DNA from: Maylandia zebra
Taxonomy: Eukaryota > Chordata > Actinopteri > Cichliformes > Cichlidae
Reading direction: 5' to 3'
DNA: 64,000 nt
Assembly (NCBI RefSeq): GCF_041146795.1
Contig: NC_135170.1
Location: 24,050,033 to 24,114,032 of the forward strand
A program made the translations under genes and the position numbers. The notes beneath the pieces are model-generated. The model ran no database searches and was not told the DNA's origin. It worked only from the letters and a program-made list of their open reading frames with translations. Below, piece after piece: positions 52,101-62,512 of the stretch; position 1 is the stretch's first letter; each line of letters begins with the position of its first letter.

Positions 52101-53312
52101 TATGCACGTCAGTGTCAGAAAAAGCCACTAATCCCAGGGGGTCTAAGATTTGTATGACTTATATGATTTAAAGATGTCAGGAATCTTGTAGGAGCTCCAT
52201 CCTTACTGGAAATTTTCTAAAATGACTATTTGCATATTTCAGATTGAACTGATCAAAACAGCACTCCTCCCTTTGTCTCATGATGATGGCAAATATGAAA
52301 ACAAACCCGCGTCTGGAAAAATGATCTCAAGGCCAACAGTGAACATGCAAATGCAAGTATATTCCACTTCCACTTCCTCATCTAGAAGGAAGAAGAATAA
52401 TTGGCATTTATACAGAAATGGACCATAGTGTGTTGTAATGTAAATATTGCAACACTGCTTGGACTGGATAAGTTTGCTGGTCGTTTGCTTGCAGTCGTTA
52501 ATCGAAAATAATTTATTCATGAAGCTTTCCCAGCAATTTAATAAGCCTAACATTAACACTTTGTCCAGAGATAATAATCTATGCACTGGGTGCATAACAT
52601 GATTAAAGAGTTGTGTTTATCTCCCATGGTAGTGCTGTCAAACATTGCAATGATAGTTTTAGTGTGAAGAGTAAATTAATAGCGCTACGTTCTGCTTTTA
52701 GCCCTTCCCAGAAGGCAGCTATGACATTCATAAATAGACACCATGTGATACTAAGCGAGGAATGCTGCCTGTGCCAAAACGTGACACCCAATGTCAGTGC
52801 CAGCTTTCACAACTTTACAGATCATCAAGTGGGAATCAACCATTTATAAAAAAAAAAACCTGCACGTTTAATCACCCGTGCACAGAGAAATACAGTCAAC
52901 TATGTGGCAGTATGCATATTCAATAAAAGAGAAAAAAATCTGCACAGTCTGATTGTCTGTGAGCTTTGAATGGAGGGTGTGTTTTCGGTTTTGGAATTTT
53001 ATTTTGAATTTCTTTCTTTTTCCTGAAAAAAACCGTTTTACTTCTCATGTAGTGTCGTCAGTTCTCATTAATAGGAAAGAGTAAATATTAATAAGAAAGC
53101 ACTCGTCTCTGTCAAAATACAGGAACACATCTGCAACAGAAGAGTTGCGCAATCAGAGTGATGAATGGTATTCGTAGTGCGCATGAACAGAATATTCCCA
53201 AGTGTTTCCCGGACTAACCTCGTATGTCGTGAAAGACAACTCCACAATGGTTACAGTAAACACAAAATACATGGATATGTTTTCATCAACATATACAAGG
53301 ACATATAAATTT

Positions 53313-53339
53313 GAAGAAGAAGAAGAAGAAGAAGAAGCA
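53313..53339. repeat. (GAA)n microsatellite
   Basis: About nine GAA units. Confidence 0.9.
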
Positions 53340-55834
53340 GAAGAGTAGCTTGTGAAAAACAGTGTTGCCATCTGGGTTTTTGTGGCATTCTCAGCTGCGG
53401 TGGTCATGCATAAGACTTCCCATAATTTACAGAAGCACAAAGACCGACATTGATAGCGACACTGTAAGAAAGACACTGAAAAAGTTACCAGGAAATCATT
53501 ACTGAATGATTGGTAATAACACAGAAGTTGCCCTGCCCAATCAAAAAAAGGAAGTTTTACAGTAATTTAGTTCCAAATGGCGGTAAGTGGACAAATAGAA
53601 ACAGGGGAAATAGGCAGGTAGAGACACAAAGTGCCATTGTTCATTCATTATAAAGACTAGCACATTTTAGACTGACAGGCATACCAGGAATCTACCAGAT
53701 TACCTTAGTTCATCAGTGTCTAGCAGTTCTACGGGAACTTTTGAGATTTCCTTTTACAGTCCTTCCTTTCGTGAAATACAATGTCTGTGTAAGTTAGCGC
53801 ATTAGGAAATAACGATTTTATTCTGGCTCTTCTGTGCATAATAGGATTTTAAAAGGAAAAAACAAAAGAAAAACGCTGTTACCAGTATTGTTGACTCAAC
53901 TGGAATTCAGGATCAGTGCATTCAGCTGTTCAAACACAAAAAGAAAAAAAGAAAAGCAGCTCCAAAATATTTTGTTGAATAATATTTTTTTGCTTTTCGC
54001 CACCCTTTCCAGTTGATAGGTCTGCTATTTTGCCCTCATACCCAGTGGGTTTACGGGAACCACGAGCTAGGGTAAATTTCCGAGTCAGTCTGGGAAAACC
54101 TAAACAGCTGTCTCTTTTTTTCTCCCTAACCAGTGGTTTATAGCTAAAAGCTAGCATCCGCTGCCATGTGATGCCTTGTCTAATCCACTTAGAACTAATT
54201 CTAAGAAGAACTACACAGAAAATTTGGTTGTTGTCGATGTATTTGTTTGTCAGTAGCTCATGCATTCGAACCTTTAAATATGAACAAATGCTCATTTTTG
54301 GTGTAGTATTTTCATTCGCTAAGACTACTATAAATATACGCCAGGGAATGGCACACACACATGCACACACACACTTAGCCTAAAAAACCAAATGTGTCAT
54401 TGCCAAACCTTCCAGCCACAGATGTTTAACCGGAGTCCCACAGTGTGCTACAGCAACAGGGAAGAAAGCTGCCTCAGCTACAGGTCACTTGGTTCGCCTG
54501 CCACCTTGACTGACAAATGTATGCACAGCCTCAGTTTATTGTAATCGACCTGTAAAATTACAGTACACACATTAAACAGCCAAGTCAGCATCCCATAATA
54601 GTGTGCATAATTGTTCCTGTTGAGCACTGGGAAGGCAGGTTCTTTTTCCCAGCTTCAGTCAGCTTACTAGTTCATTTTTGTTCCAGTCATTCCTAGTATG
54701 GACCCTGGGGAGCCTTTGAATACCAAATTAATACTTTACATTGATGACACCATAGTTTTTCTGGAAACAAGCACGCTGTTACAGGGCTATCCTAGTGATC
54801 CTCTCCCATCCTGCTTGCCTGTATTAGACAGCACCTGACTCACCTCTGTGGACACAGCTGGTCTTTAACAAAGGCCATCAGGCACTCTGGCGTCACTCTA
54901 TTTCCCTCAAGCTCCCCCTCTTGTCCTGAAGTTTGTTAAAAAAAACAGAAAAAAAATTGGGTTTTTCTCTCTTTATTTCTATGGATTCCAGTTTGTGTTG
55001 AGAAATGTCAAATTCCTGTACGATTCCATGGCCCTGCCTAATAGATCTCAGCATTAATGAGTAAGCTGTATACAGATCCTGACATGAAAAAACAGCCTGG
55101 GGTTAATCTACAGCAGAACAACCAGCTGAAGCTGATGGTCATAGCTGAGTCAACAGGGAACAAGATGAGGTGGACAGTGTGAGCACTCTATCAGTCACAA
55201 TTTACCAAAGATAGGCATTTCCACAACTGAACAACTGACTTCTGATGAATTTTTTAAAAAAGTCCTTGTTTAACAGTTCTACAAACTGGCTTATAACACC
55301 CATTCAAAGTGTCTCTAAAAACATATTTTAAACATTTATTTTATAATCTGCCTTTACACCCGTTTTTATTCATGTGTACCCACCAAAAAGGGGGCAAATA
55401 AACAATTGCAAAGGCACTTTTTCAGCTGAAAAACAGCAGCACAGTCTCTGTAGAGAAGCAAAATGGAAACTGGTATTAATACGTGTATAAAGAGCTTAAC
55501 ATAGGACTTAAACTGCTCTATTTGATGTCCAATATTATACAAACTATGCAGGTGTAGCTTCAAGACATAATAAATACCTTACAAATGATCACCGCGTCAC
55601 ATTAAAGCATATCAAGGTTTATAAGAGAGCGCTCAAATATCTCAGGGGGCTCATTAAAAGTGCACAAACGCAAACGGGAAAACTGTTAAACCATCTGACG
55701 ACAAGAAGTAAACAATAATCCGCTGCCCTTGGAAACCAGCTGTTGCCGGTTGAGAAATAAAATCAAGTTTGCCAAAATCTGTCGCCCTCTATGGGAAGGC
55801 AGCGATGAGCATTCAACCCTCTGTTACTATGAAT

Positions 55835-55843
55835 TTCTCAGAA
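55835..55843. promoter_or_regulatory. socs3: Candidate STAT-binding (GAS) element upstream of socs3
   Basis: TTCTCAGAA fits the TTCNNNGAA consensus and lies about 400 bases before the socs3 TATA box. SOCS3 genes are induced by STAT3 through such elements in mammals. It is the only perfect match I noticed between 55600 and the TATA box; a single 6-constrained-base match can occur by chance. Confidence 0.4.
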
Positions 55844-56178
55844 ACCGATTGCACAAAGCGTCGCAGCTGAATCATTACCTCACGCTAATCACTAAAAGAG
55901 GAACTTTTAATAGGAAAAAAATGACTACATAGCCAAATATAGATTTATGGTCGGCGTCAATAAGCATCGAGGCTCGAAATCTACAATGAAGTTAAAAGTT
56001 TTGTGTGAACAAAAACACAAAGGTGCAGGAGGACTGCTTGGAACTCCTCACTAACTTCATTTGGAGGAACAGCAGCGGGGGGAGGGGGGCAGTGCGCTTC
56101 TCATAGCAGGAATCCTTTAAAAAAAATAAACACACGCTTCCTGTCAATCTGCCAGGAGAGCAGCTTTACTGGAAGTGA

Positions 56179-56220
56179 GGGGGCGGGGTCTGAAGACTCA
56201 GCCTCGTCTGTATAAAAAGG
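56179..56220 (+). promoter_or_regulatory. socs3: socs3 core promoter: GC box and TATA box
   Basis: GGGGGCGGGG (56179-56188) is an Sp1-type GC box; TATAAAAAGG (56211-56220) is a good TATA box. Transcription should start near 56240-56250. A TATA-driven promoter fits a rapidly induced immediate-early gene. Confidence 0.8.
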
Positions 56221-56239
56221 TTCACCGCTCTCTGAGAGG

Positions 56240-56417
56240 CGCACTCAGCTTGTTACGCACAGAGAAGGCTCTTTACTAACCTGCCAAAAAGAAAAGGCAA
56301 GACAAAAAAAAAACTTTGAAGTTTTTTCTCAAGCACCCAAAAGGAGGCAGGACAACTCACTATCTGAGCAAGCTTTTGGATTTAACTTAAAAGAGCGACT
56401 TTGGAGAAACATCACAG
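56240..56417 (+). other. socs3: socs3 non-coding exon 1 (5' UTR)
   Basis: From the expected start site to a donor CACAG/GTACGG at 56418. It contains no ATG. A non-coding first exon is the known structure of vertebrate SOCS3 genes. The 5' border is inferred from the TATA position. Confidence 0.7.
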
Positions 56418-56913
56418 GTACGGACCAGTCTCTTTTCTCATTTTTGCACTCTCTCTCTGTAGCATAAAATCCTTATTATATAACCAGAATGTATAATTCA
56501 TGTCAAGGGTGTTTAACTAACTGAGGCAAACTGTTTAGAGAAGCCGACCGTGGCATGTAAATTGCGCAATGAATATTATGCTGTCTTTACTGGAACTGAC
56601 CGTGGTGCCTCAATCCCGAGGGCAGATTACACACACACATACGCACATACACACTCATACACAAAGTTTCCCCGAAACGGCTGGAAGTTAGCTGAAGGAT
56701 ATTAGTCAAACAGGGAGAGCAGAGTAAGGCTGGGTAGCCCCAAAGTTTTAAACATGACATACAGTTATGGAAGGAAAAAAAAGTTTCCAGTAGTGCCTCT
56801 GGGAGTTTTAAGAGTATTCAAGTTGAATTTGTAGTTAAAGTTTAAATCAGAATTTTAATGTCTGTGTGATCAAAACTGAGTTTTAACCCAAGCCTCTTCT
56901 TTCTTTACTTCAG
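56418..56913 (+). other. socs3: socs3 intron in the 5' UTR
   Basis: 496 bases, donor GTACGG, acceptor TTCTTTACTTCAG. The only intron of the gene. Confidence 0.72.
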
Positions 56914-57045
56914 GTGTTTCATTCAGGCAAAGGCTGAAAACAGACCGCTTCTTGCCTACTCAAACAACCCTCTCCACCTCACCTCTTCTTTCGTCTGTGC
57001 GGCACCCGGTGCTCCTCAAGCTGCCAAGAAAGCGGGCATAGCGCC

Positions 57046-57663
57046 ATGGTAACTCACAGCAAGTTTGACTCCGCGATGAGTAGCAGCCCCTTGGACTCCA
57101 AAATGCGGCTGTCTTACCATTACAAAACTTTCACCTCGAAAACTCAGTATCAGATGGTCCTGTCCACTTTTCAAAAGCTCCAGGAGAGTGGCTTCTACTG
57201 GAGCACCATCACCGGCAAGGAGGCCAATGCCATGCTGGCCTCCGAGAAAGTGGGCACGTTTCTGATCCGTGACAGCGCTGACCACCGACACCTTTTCACC
57301 CTCAGTGTCAAAACGGCCTCAGGCACCAAGAACCTTCGCATCCAATATGATTCAAACTCTTTTTACCTGCAAACTGACCCTAAGAACGTTCAGTCTGTTC
57401 CCCACTTTGACTGCGTTCTCAAGCTGGTTCATTTCTACATGGCTCAGAATAAAGGGAACATTCAAAGTGGGAATATCTACTACATTTACTGCAGTGGGCA
57501 GAAGATCCCTCTGGAGCTCATCCGACCTCTCTCCTGCTGCATGTCCACTTTGCAGCACCTGTGCAGGAAAACCGTCAATGGACATTTGAACATTTCTTCC
57601 AAAAGAGACCAACTTCCTCATAATTTGAAGGACTTCCTCCAGGAGTATGACGCTCCTATCTAG
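57046..57663 (+). CDS. socs3: socs3, suppressor of cytokine signaling 3
   Basis: A single-exon frame of 205 residues starting MVTHSKF, as in other vertebrate SOCS3 proteins; GCGCCATGG is a strong start context and no upstream ATG lies in the inferred 5' UTR. Order of parts: a kinase-inhibitory region about residues 20-31 (MRL..HYKTF), an extended SH2 helix, an SH2 domain with GFYWS (49-53) and the phosphotyrosine-binding arginine in FLIRDS (R75), then a SOCS box from about 161. The BC-box TLQHLCRKTV (168-177) recruits elongin B/C. Family role: binds gp130-type receptors and JAKs, blocks kinase activity and targets them for ubiquitination, ending STAT signaling. Oddities against human (225 aa): the PEST insert in SH2 is almost absent (YMAQNKGNIQSGNIYYIY), and the Cul5-box proline motif LPGP is LPHN. 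The paralog (a or b) was not determined. Confidence 0.97.
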   Translation: MVTHSKFDSAMSSSPLDSKMRLSYHYKTFTSKTQYQMVLSTFQKLQESGFYWSTITGKEANAMLASEKVGTFLIRDSADHRHLFTLSVKTASGTKNLRIQYDSNSFYLQTDPKNVQSVPHFDCVLKLVHFYMAQNKGNIQSGNIYYIYCSGQKIPLELIRPLSCCMSTLQHLCRKTVNGHLNISSKRDQLPHNLKDFLQEYDAPI

Positions 57664-58706
57664 TGGCATTTGACTGATCCCTGTGTTAAGAGTGTAATGG
57701 AAAAAACCTGGTTGGTTTCAGAGCACCTATACACAGTCGGGAGCTGCATTTGAGGAGTAATGAAGCAGTAGAGTCGACAGAATCGAGCCCAGGACTGAGC
57801 TTGTGAAGGGGGACCACATGTGTACTGACAAGATGTGTGTTGTTCTCAAAAAAGACATTTAAAAAGACACTGGATTGAGGACCAATCCACAAAGAGGGCC
57901 AAGAGAACGAGAGCACTGCTGTGATCTGGTGGCACTATCTTCGTCTGCCTCACCGATGACGTGAAACTTAGTAAAAACCGAAGTGAGGTTCACAGCCAGC
58001 TGTCTACAGTGCAGTGACACATAGGTTCCCTCTGCCACCGCTGCTGCTGCTAACCAGTGTACTGTGAGGCTGTTTAGCTCACACATCAGCCTTGGAAAAT
58101 GATCCACCAATTACAGCTGGACTGGCTTTGTTACTGGATGAGAATCTTGGATGTGTTAGCATCCTGGGATTTCTGGTCTAGTGTTCGCTGGAAATCCACA
58201 GACGATAAATGGAAAAAGCCAGAGTACAAATAAATGGACACTGATTGGTTTTCTGGGTTTATTTGTGCAACAGCTTGTGTGGGATGTATAAAGAATGGAA
58301 AATGTGGACATTTATATTTTTGATTTATAGAACATGTTTACGCCAAATTTTGCCAGAACAAGACCACAGTTTGTTGGAAGGTCAACAAGACTGAATCCTC
58401 AGAGATTTTACTTGAGAAAGGAGCACCACTGCCAAGTTAAGCAAATACAAAGACACCCTTTTATTGGCTGAACGGTGTCTTAGTATTTGTGGCACAGGCA
58501 GGATCATTACTGCATTCAAATGAATGTCAACATCATTTTCCTTAAAACCATGAGCTAAAATGAAATGGTTGATCTTTTTTGTGTGTGTGCGCTTGTATGC
58601 GCCGTCTTTCATAAAGATGTATTTTTGCCAGCCCAACCACTTGCTGGGGATGCTTGAAGATAATTGAGAAGTTTGACGAAGCAAGCAGACTGATACAACT
58701 TTGCAC

Positions 58707-58715
58707 TTATTTATA
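58707..58715 (+). promoter_or_regulatory. socs3: AU-rich element nonamer in the socs3 3' UTR
   Basis: TTATTTATA matches the TTATTTA(T/A)(T/A) mRNA-decay nonamer, 27 bases before the poly(A) signal. Confidence 0.55.
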
Positions 58716-58741
58716 TGTGTACAAACGTTTCACTAATTTAT

Positions 58742-58747
58742 AATAAA
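58742..58747 (+). terminator. socs3: socs3 polyadenylation signal
   Basis: AATAAA, with a TG/T-rich downstream element (CTCATTGTTTTATTTTACTT). Confidence 0.75.
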
Positions 58748-60044
58748 GAGTGATATTTTTTCTAAAAACTGACATCTCATTGTTTTATTTTACTTTGCCT
58801 GTGTGTGGATGGGGAGTTGTGGTGGACACAAAGCTGACATGACACGCCTGGATCTTTAACTTAGGGTTACATACACATGTAGTTTAGTTTTCTTGCCACA
58901 TAATTCAGGTCACAAGATTTCTACTCATGATTTCCACTTAGAGTTTACCAAGCGCCACCTTTAACCGAGATGGGAAACCACAGCTCTATATCTGACGCTA
59001 TTTTTTTCTTTTCTTTTTTGATGTATTAAACACAAAGATATAAAAGGCGTTATACTTTCTCTTTTAAAAGATTAGCTTCCCCAGAAGACAGCATGCTTGG
59101 TTTGAACTTCAAACAAAAAAGTTATTTCTGAGTGTTATTTCCTAAGAGTATTTCTTCCTCTAACTGAGAAGCTGCCACACACAAAATACTCCAGAACTGT
59201 ATAACAATCTAGTCTTCTAGAGAAGTACAGACTGCGTCCTTTATTCTTGCGTGACTCACTGGATTCTTTGTAGGTGTTGGTGTGACTTAACACGCTCGCA
59301 CATGCACAGACATAATGATGCCGCAGTCTGCTTATAACACGAATGGATCTGATGAGTGTTCGTGTTCTCTGTCTGGTTCTCAGAAATGCTCAACACCCTG
59401 CGCACAAATGTATAAATAAGTCAACACGCGAGGTTTAGTTTAGTACAGAGAAATTCAGAGAGGTGACGTATTCACTGTTTCATATGATGTCAGTCGTGAA
59501 ATAATGTGGAAAGCCGCTAGCCCGCTTAAGAACAGTCAGTTCTTAAGTTTTACCACGGCGTGTCTGAAACGTTTCTGCTCTAAGACAACAGTTTTGCGTC
59601 AGCAAGCCGTACTACAGGGCTGCAGGATTGAAAACAAAACAGGAAAGATGTGAGCCATTCTCCCAAACACGAGAGATTAGATCGACTTTCTTGTGCAGTT
59701 CTGTTTGCGCTGGTTATTTATGAGCGCAACACATCCTGAGCTCCGGGGCCATCTTTCCTTTGGAAAGGAAGGCTGTCTCGGCTGACAAAGGATTTAAATG
59801 GGCCTAAACACAAGCATTGCTGCTATGTAACCAACAGTCATATCTATTTCCTTCCTGGCATTATTAACAATGATTTATGATCAGTTCTGTATTTTGCTAC
59901 CTCTATTTTTTTAATGCATAGTTAATCAGATCAGAAGGGGGAAAAAACACACATACAAAGTCAGTAGGAACATCAACATTGAGGAAGTGAGACTTAAATA
60001 TATCCCCATCAGATGATTCGGATTCATCAGTTGTCGTCTACCCC

Positions 60045-60145
60045 TCTCTTTGTGTTCTCTTTGTGACCCGGGTCCTGCACCGGGGAACCTTGCAGCCAGG
60101 ATAGGGTTGAGGCCCATCGCATCCCCGCTTGGATAAATGTTTATG
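60045..60145. repeat. Possible LINE-type 3' end fragment
   Basis: GGATAGGGTTGAGGCCCATC followed by CATCCCCGCTTGGATAAAT and an A-rich tail resembles the 3' ends of fish LINE elements. Short and degraded. Confidence 0.4.
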
Positions 60146-61435
60146 AAAAAAATATTTGAATGTATTGCAAGATAAAAGATGCTTTTTTCCACCCACACGA
60201 AAAAACGGCCACACCATCTCTTACAGTGTATACTGCTACATAATATCAAGAGCGACTACAGCAAGGAACACATACACAATTGCAGCCAGCTACTTGATAA
60301 ATGACCAGGAATGTGCAATAACCTCAATGTGCAGCATAATTACAGCTCCTACTTTGCTTGCTTCAACAGCACTTTGCTGTTTTCTCGCTGCCTCTGGAGC
60401 TGAGTGCAGAGATGTCAGAGAGATGAAGGGTGACTGAGGTGATGTGTGCTCTGTGGTATATGTACAGAACCCTGTTTTAGTTTTTCTCTTAATACTACTA
60501 CTACTTTTAATAATAATACTGATGTGATATCATGTCACTGTTCATCCACTGCTTAGAAATGCAATTTAATATCTCGGAGAAAACTGCATGACTAGACTGG
60601 GAACGTGTAAAATATTCAGAAACCGGCTTTAATCCTTCAAATATTCAAAAACAGTCAAAAGGAATGTTTGTAGATGTTATATTTGAATTTTCTGGTTTTA
60701 TTCATTTTAGCACAGTTAATACAGAGTGTGGAACATAACCTTTGCCATCACCACGAATATATTTAGCAACAAAGAAATGAGACAATAATTTCCAAAGTAA
60801 ACCCGTGGTCCATGTTGGTATGTGCCATTGATTGTCTGATAATTACAACTGCAGTTAACACATTAAAATGTATTTCTGTCTAAAAAGACCGTGGCATATT
60901 TCAGTCTTGAATGGCAGCTGAAACCAGCCTGACCTTCTGTAGAGTCCTATTAAAAGCACGCTGGCTTGGCGTGCTGCTCGGGAGAAATTCTCTGGTAGTG
61001 ATGGTCACGTGATTCTAGAGAACGAGCTCTGAAGCTCTTACACAGTCGTAAATTTGTCATAGTGGCAACACCCCCAGGCAACTGCTGTGTCTGAAGCACC
61101 AATCTGAAACCATTACAGCTCCCACATTAACTTTTTTTTTTCACAGGAAGTACCCGTATGTCGTCTGTAGTTGTATTCAAACCTGTTATACAGTTGACAC
61201 AAAACGCTAGAAAAACAGATAGTGGGAAGACAACATTTCTTTAAAAAAAAAAAAAAAATCTTGTGCAATAAAGAGGAACTTAAAACTAACAAATAATGTA
61301 ATGAAACATATTCATCATTAGTGTTGCTTAAACAAGCTGTTTTATCCTCTTTTTATAAAATGTATTACAATATAATCCGACTGAACAGGAAATAGTTCTT
61401 ATTTATTATTCTTTTTTAGTATTACCCTATTGTGG

Positions 61436-61654
61436 GAAATGGACTGGTTCTTATATAACGCTTATACACCATGTCAACTAAGCACTTTTTTGCTATGTGG
61501 AAGTGCTTTCCCATTCACTACTCCAGTGAATACTTGAGTTTCAGTATCAGGTCCATGGATACTTTGGTACACAGACTGGAACAACCAGTGATCGAACCAC
61601 CATCCTTCCAATTAGTAGAAAACCTGTTCTGTTTCCTGAGCCACAGCCACCACC
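61436..61654 (+). repeat. Dispersed repeat, copy B (shares phrases with 36297-36566)
   Basis: Starts GAAATGGACTGGTTCTTATA and ends TTTCCTGAGCCACAGCC, with CCTTCCAATTAGTAGA before the end. The same word order as copy A, about 25 kb away and in the same orientation, but more degraded internally. Confidence 0.65.
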
Positions 61655-62481
61655 TTTACAGTATGTTAATTTGAAGTAGTACACTGGTAAATGAGACTAG
61701 TTCCTGAGAAAACTACTCCACTGAACACAATGTCCACAATGTTGATGCTGACTGAGTTATCACAGAGGAATGACGTGTTCTGTTGTTAAACCAGTGATAA
61801 AAATCAGCGACTGTGGACTGTCTGGGACAACATGTCATATCGTCTGAAGAAGGTATGTACTTCAGCTGGGGGCTATAGGTGACGTGTACACTTCCACATC
61901 AATTAAATAAATTCCCCTGGTGTTCACTGAAATTTGTGTTGTAGTGTATAGTTACATATAAAATGCCATTTATGGCATAAATCAGAATACATGCGCTGTG
62001 GTTTTTTAATCCCATACTACAGAAGGATGACAGATCTTAAGCAGAAGTGAATGGATGGAAAATTAAGCTTACTTTGAACTTACTTTACACTTTATTGTTA
62101 CTTAATAGAATTCCAAATATTGTCACATTTTAAATCTGAGATGCTAAAAAAATAGCTTTAATCTGATATAATCATTTCCTCAGTGTGATAAAAATGATCA
62201 AAATGGGTAGCTAGTAGGTTAGGGTTATACTCTTTGTAGCACAGGCCCTGCACACATATTCTGGCTTTAATTCTTTAATTTAATACTTGAAATGCAATGT
62301 AAGGCAATGTCAACCATCTGTGTCACCAAACCTCACATACTAACAAATATAAAGATGTCCAAAATGAACGTTGCAGTTAAATATATGCTAATCACACCCA
62401 GCCTATTCATCTGGTTCTAAGAAGAAGTCAAATCAGCCAAAATAAGTAACAACACCTGTGTTTCCCCTCACTGAGATGAGT

Positions 62482-62510
<29 letters not shown>
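62482..62510. repeat. Poly-G run (29 bases)
   Basis: 29 consecutive G bases with no interruption. Strong quadruplex potential; exact length is doubtful in most sequencing technologies. Confidence 0.95.

Positions 62511-62512
<2 letters not shown>

Larger units (their letters stand above)
44811..55800. other. Intergenic region between cyth1 and socs3, no gene seen
   Basis: About 11 kb. Open frames up to 146 codons (for example 53930-54370 on the minus strand) are low-complexity or lack any family resemblance. In human, DNAH17 and PGS1 lie between these two genes; no trace of either was recognised here. Repeats listed separately. Confidence 0.6.
57664..58770 (+). other. socs3: socs3 3' UTR
   Basis: About 1.1 kb, containing several ATTTA/TTTAT words and a TTATTTATA nonamer near the end. 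AU-rich elements of this kind give short mRNA half-life in cytokine-response genes. Confidence 0.75.

Noticed and set aside
53930..54370. 146-codon minus-strand open frame
   Set aside because: No recognised domain, and no intron or promoter signals; ends in a CA-repeat-derived cysteine-rich start.
57016..57291. Minus-strand and shifted open frames overlapping socs3 (57016-57291, 57269-57589, 57352-57669)
   Set aside because: Shadows of the strongly supported socs3 coding frame.
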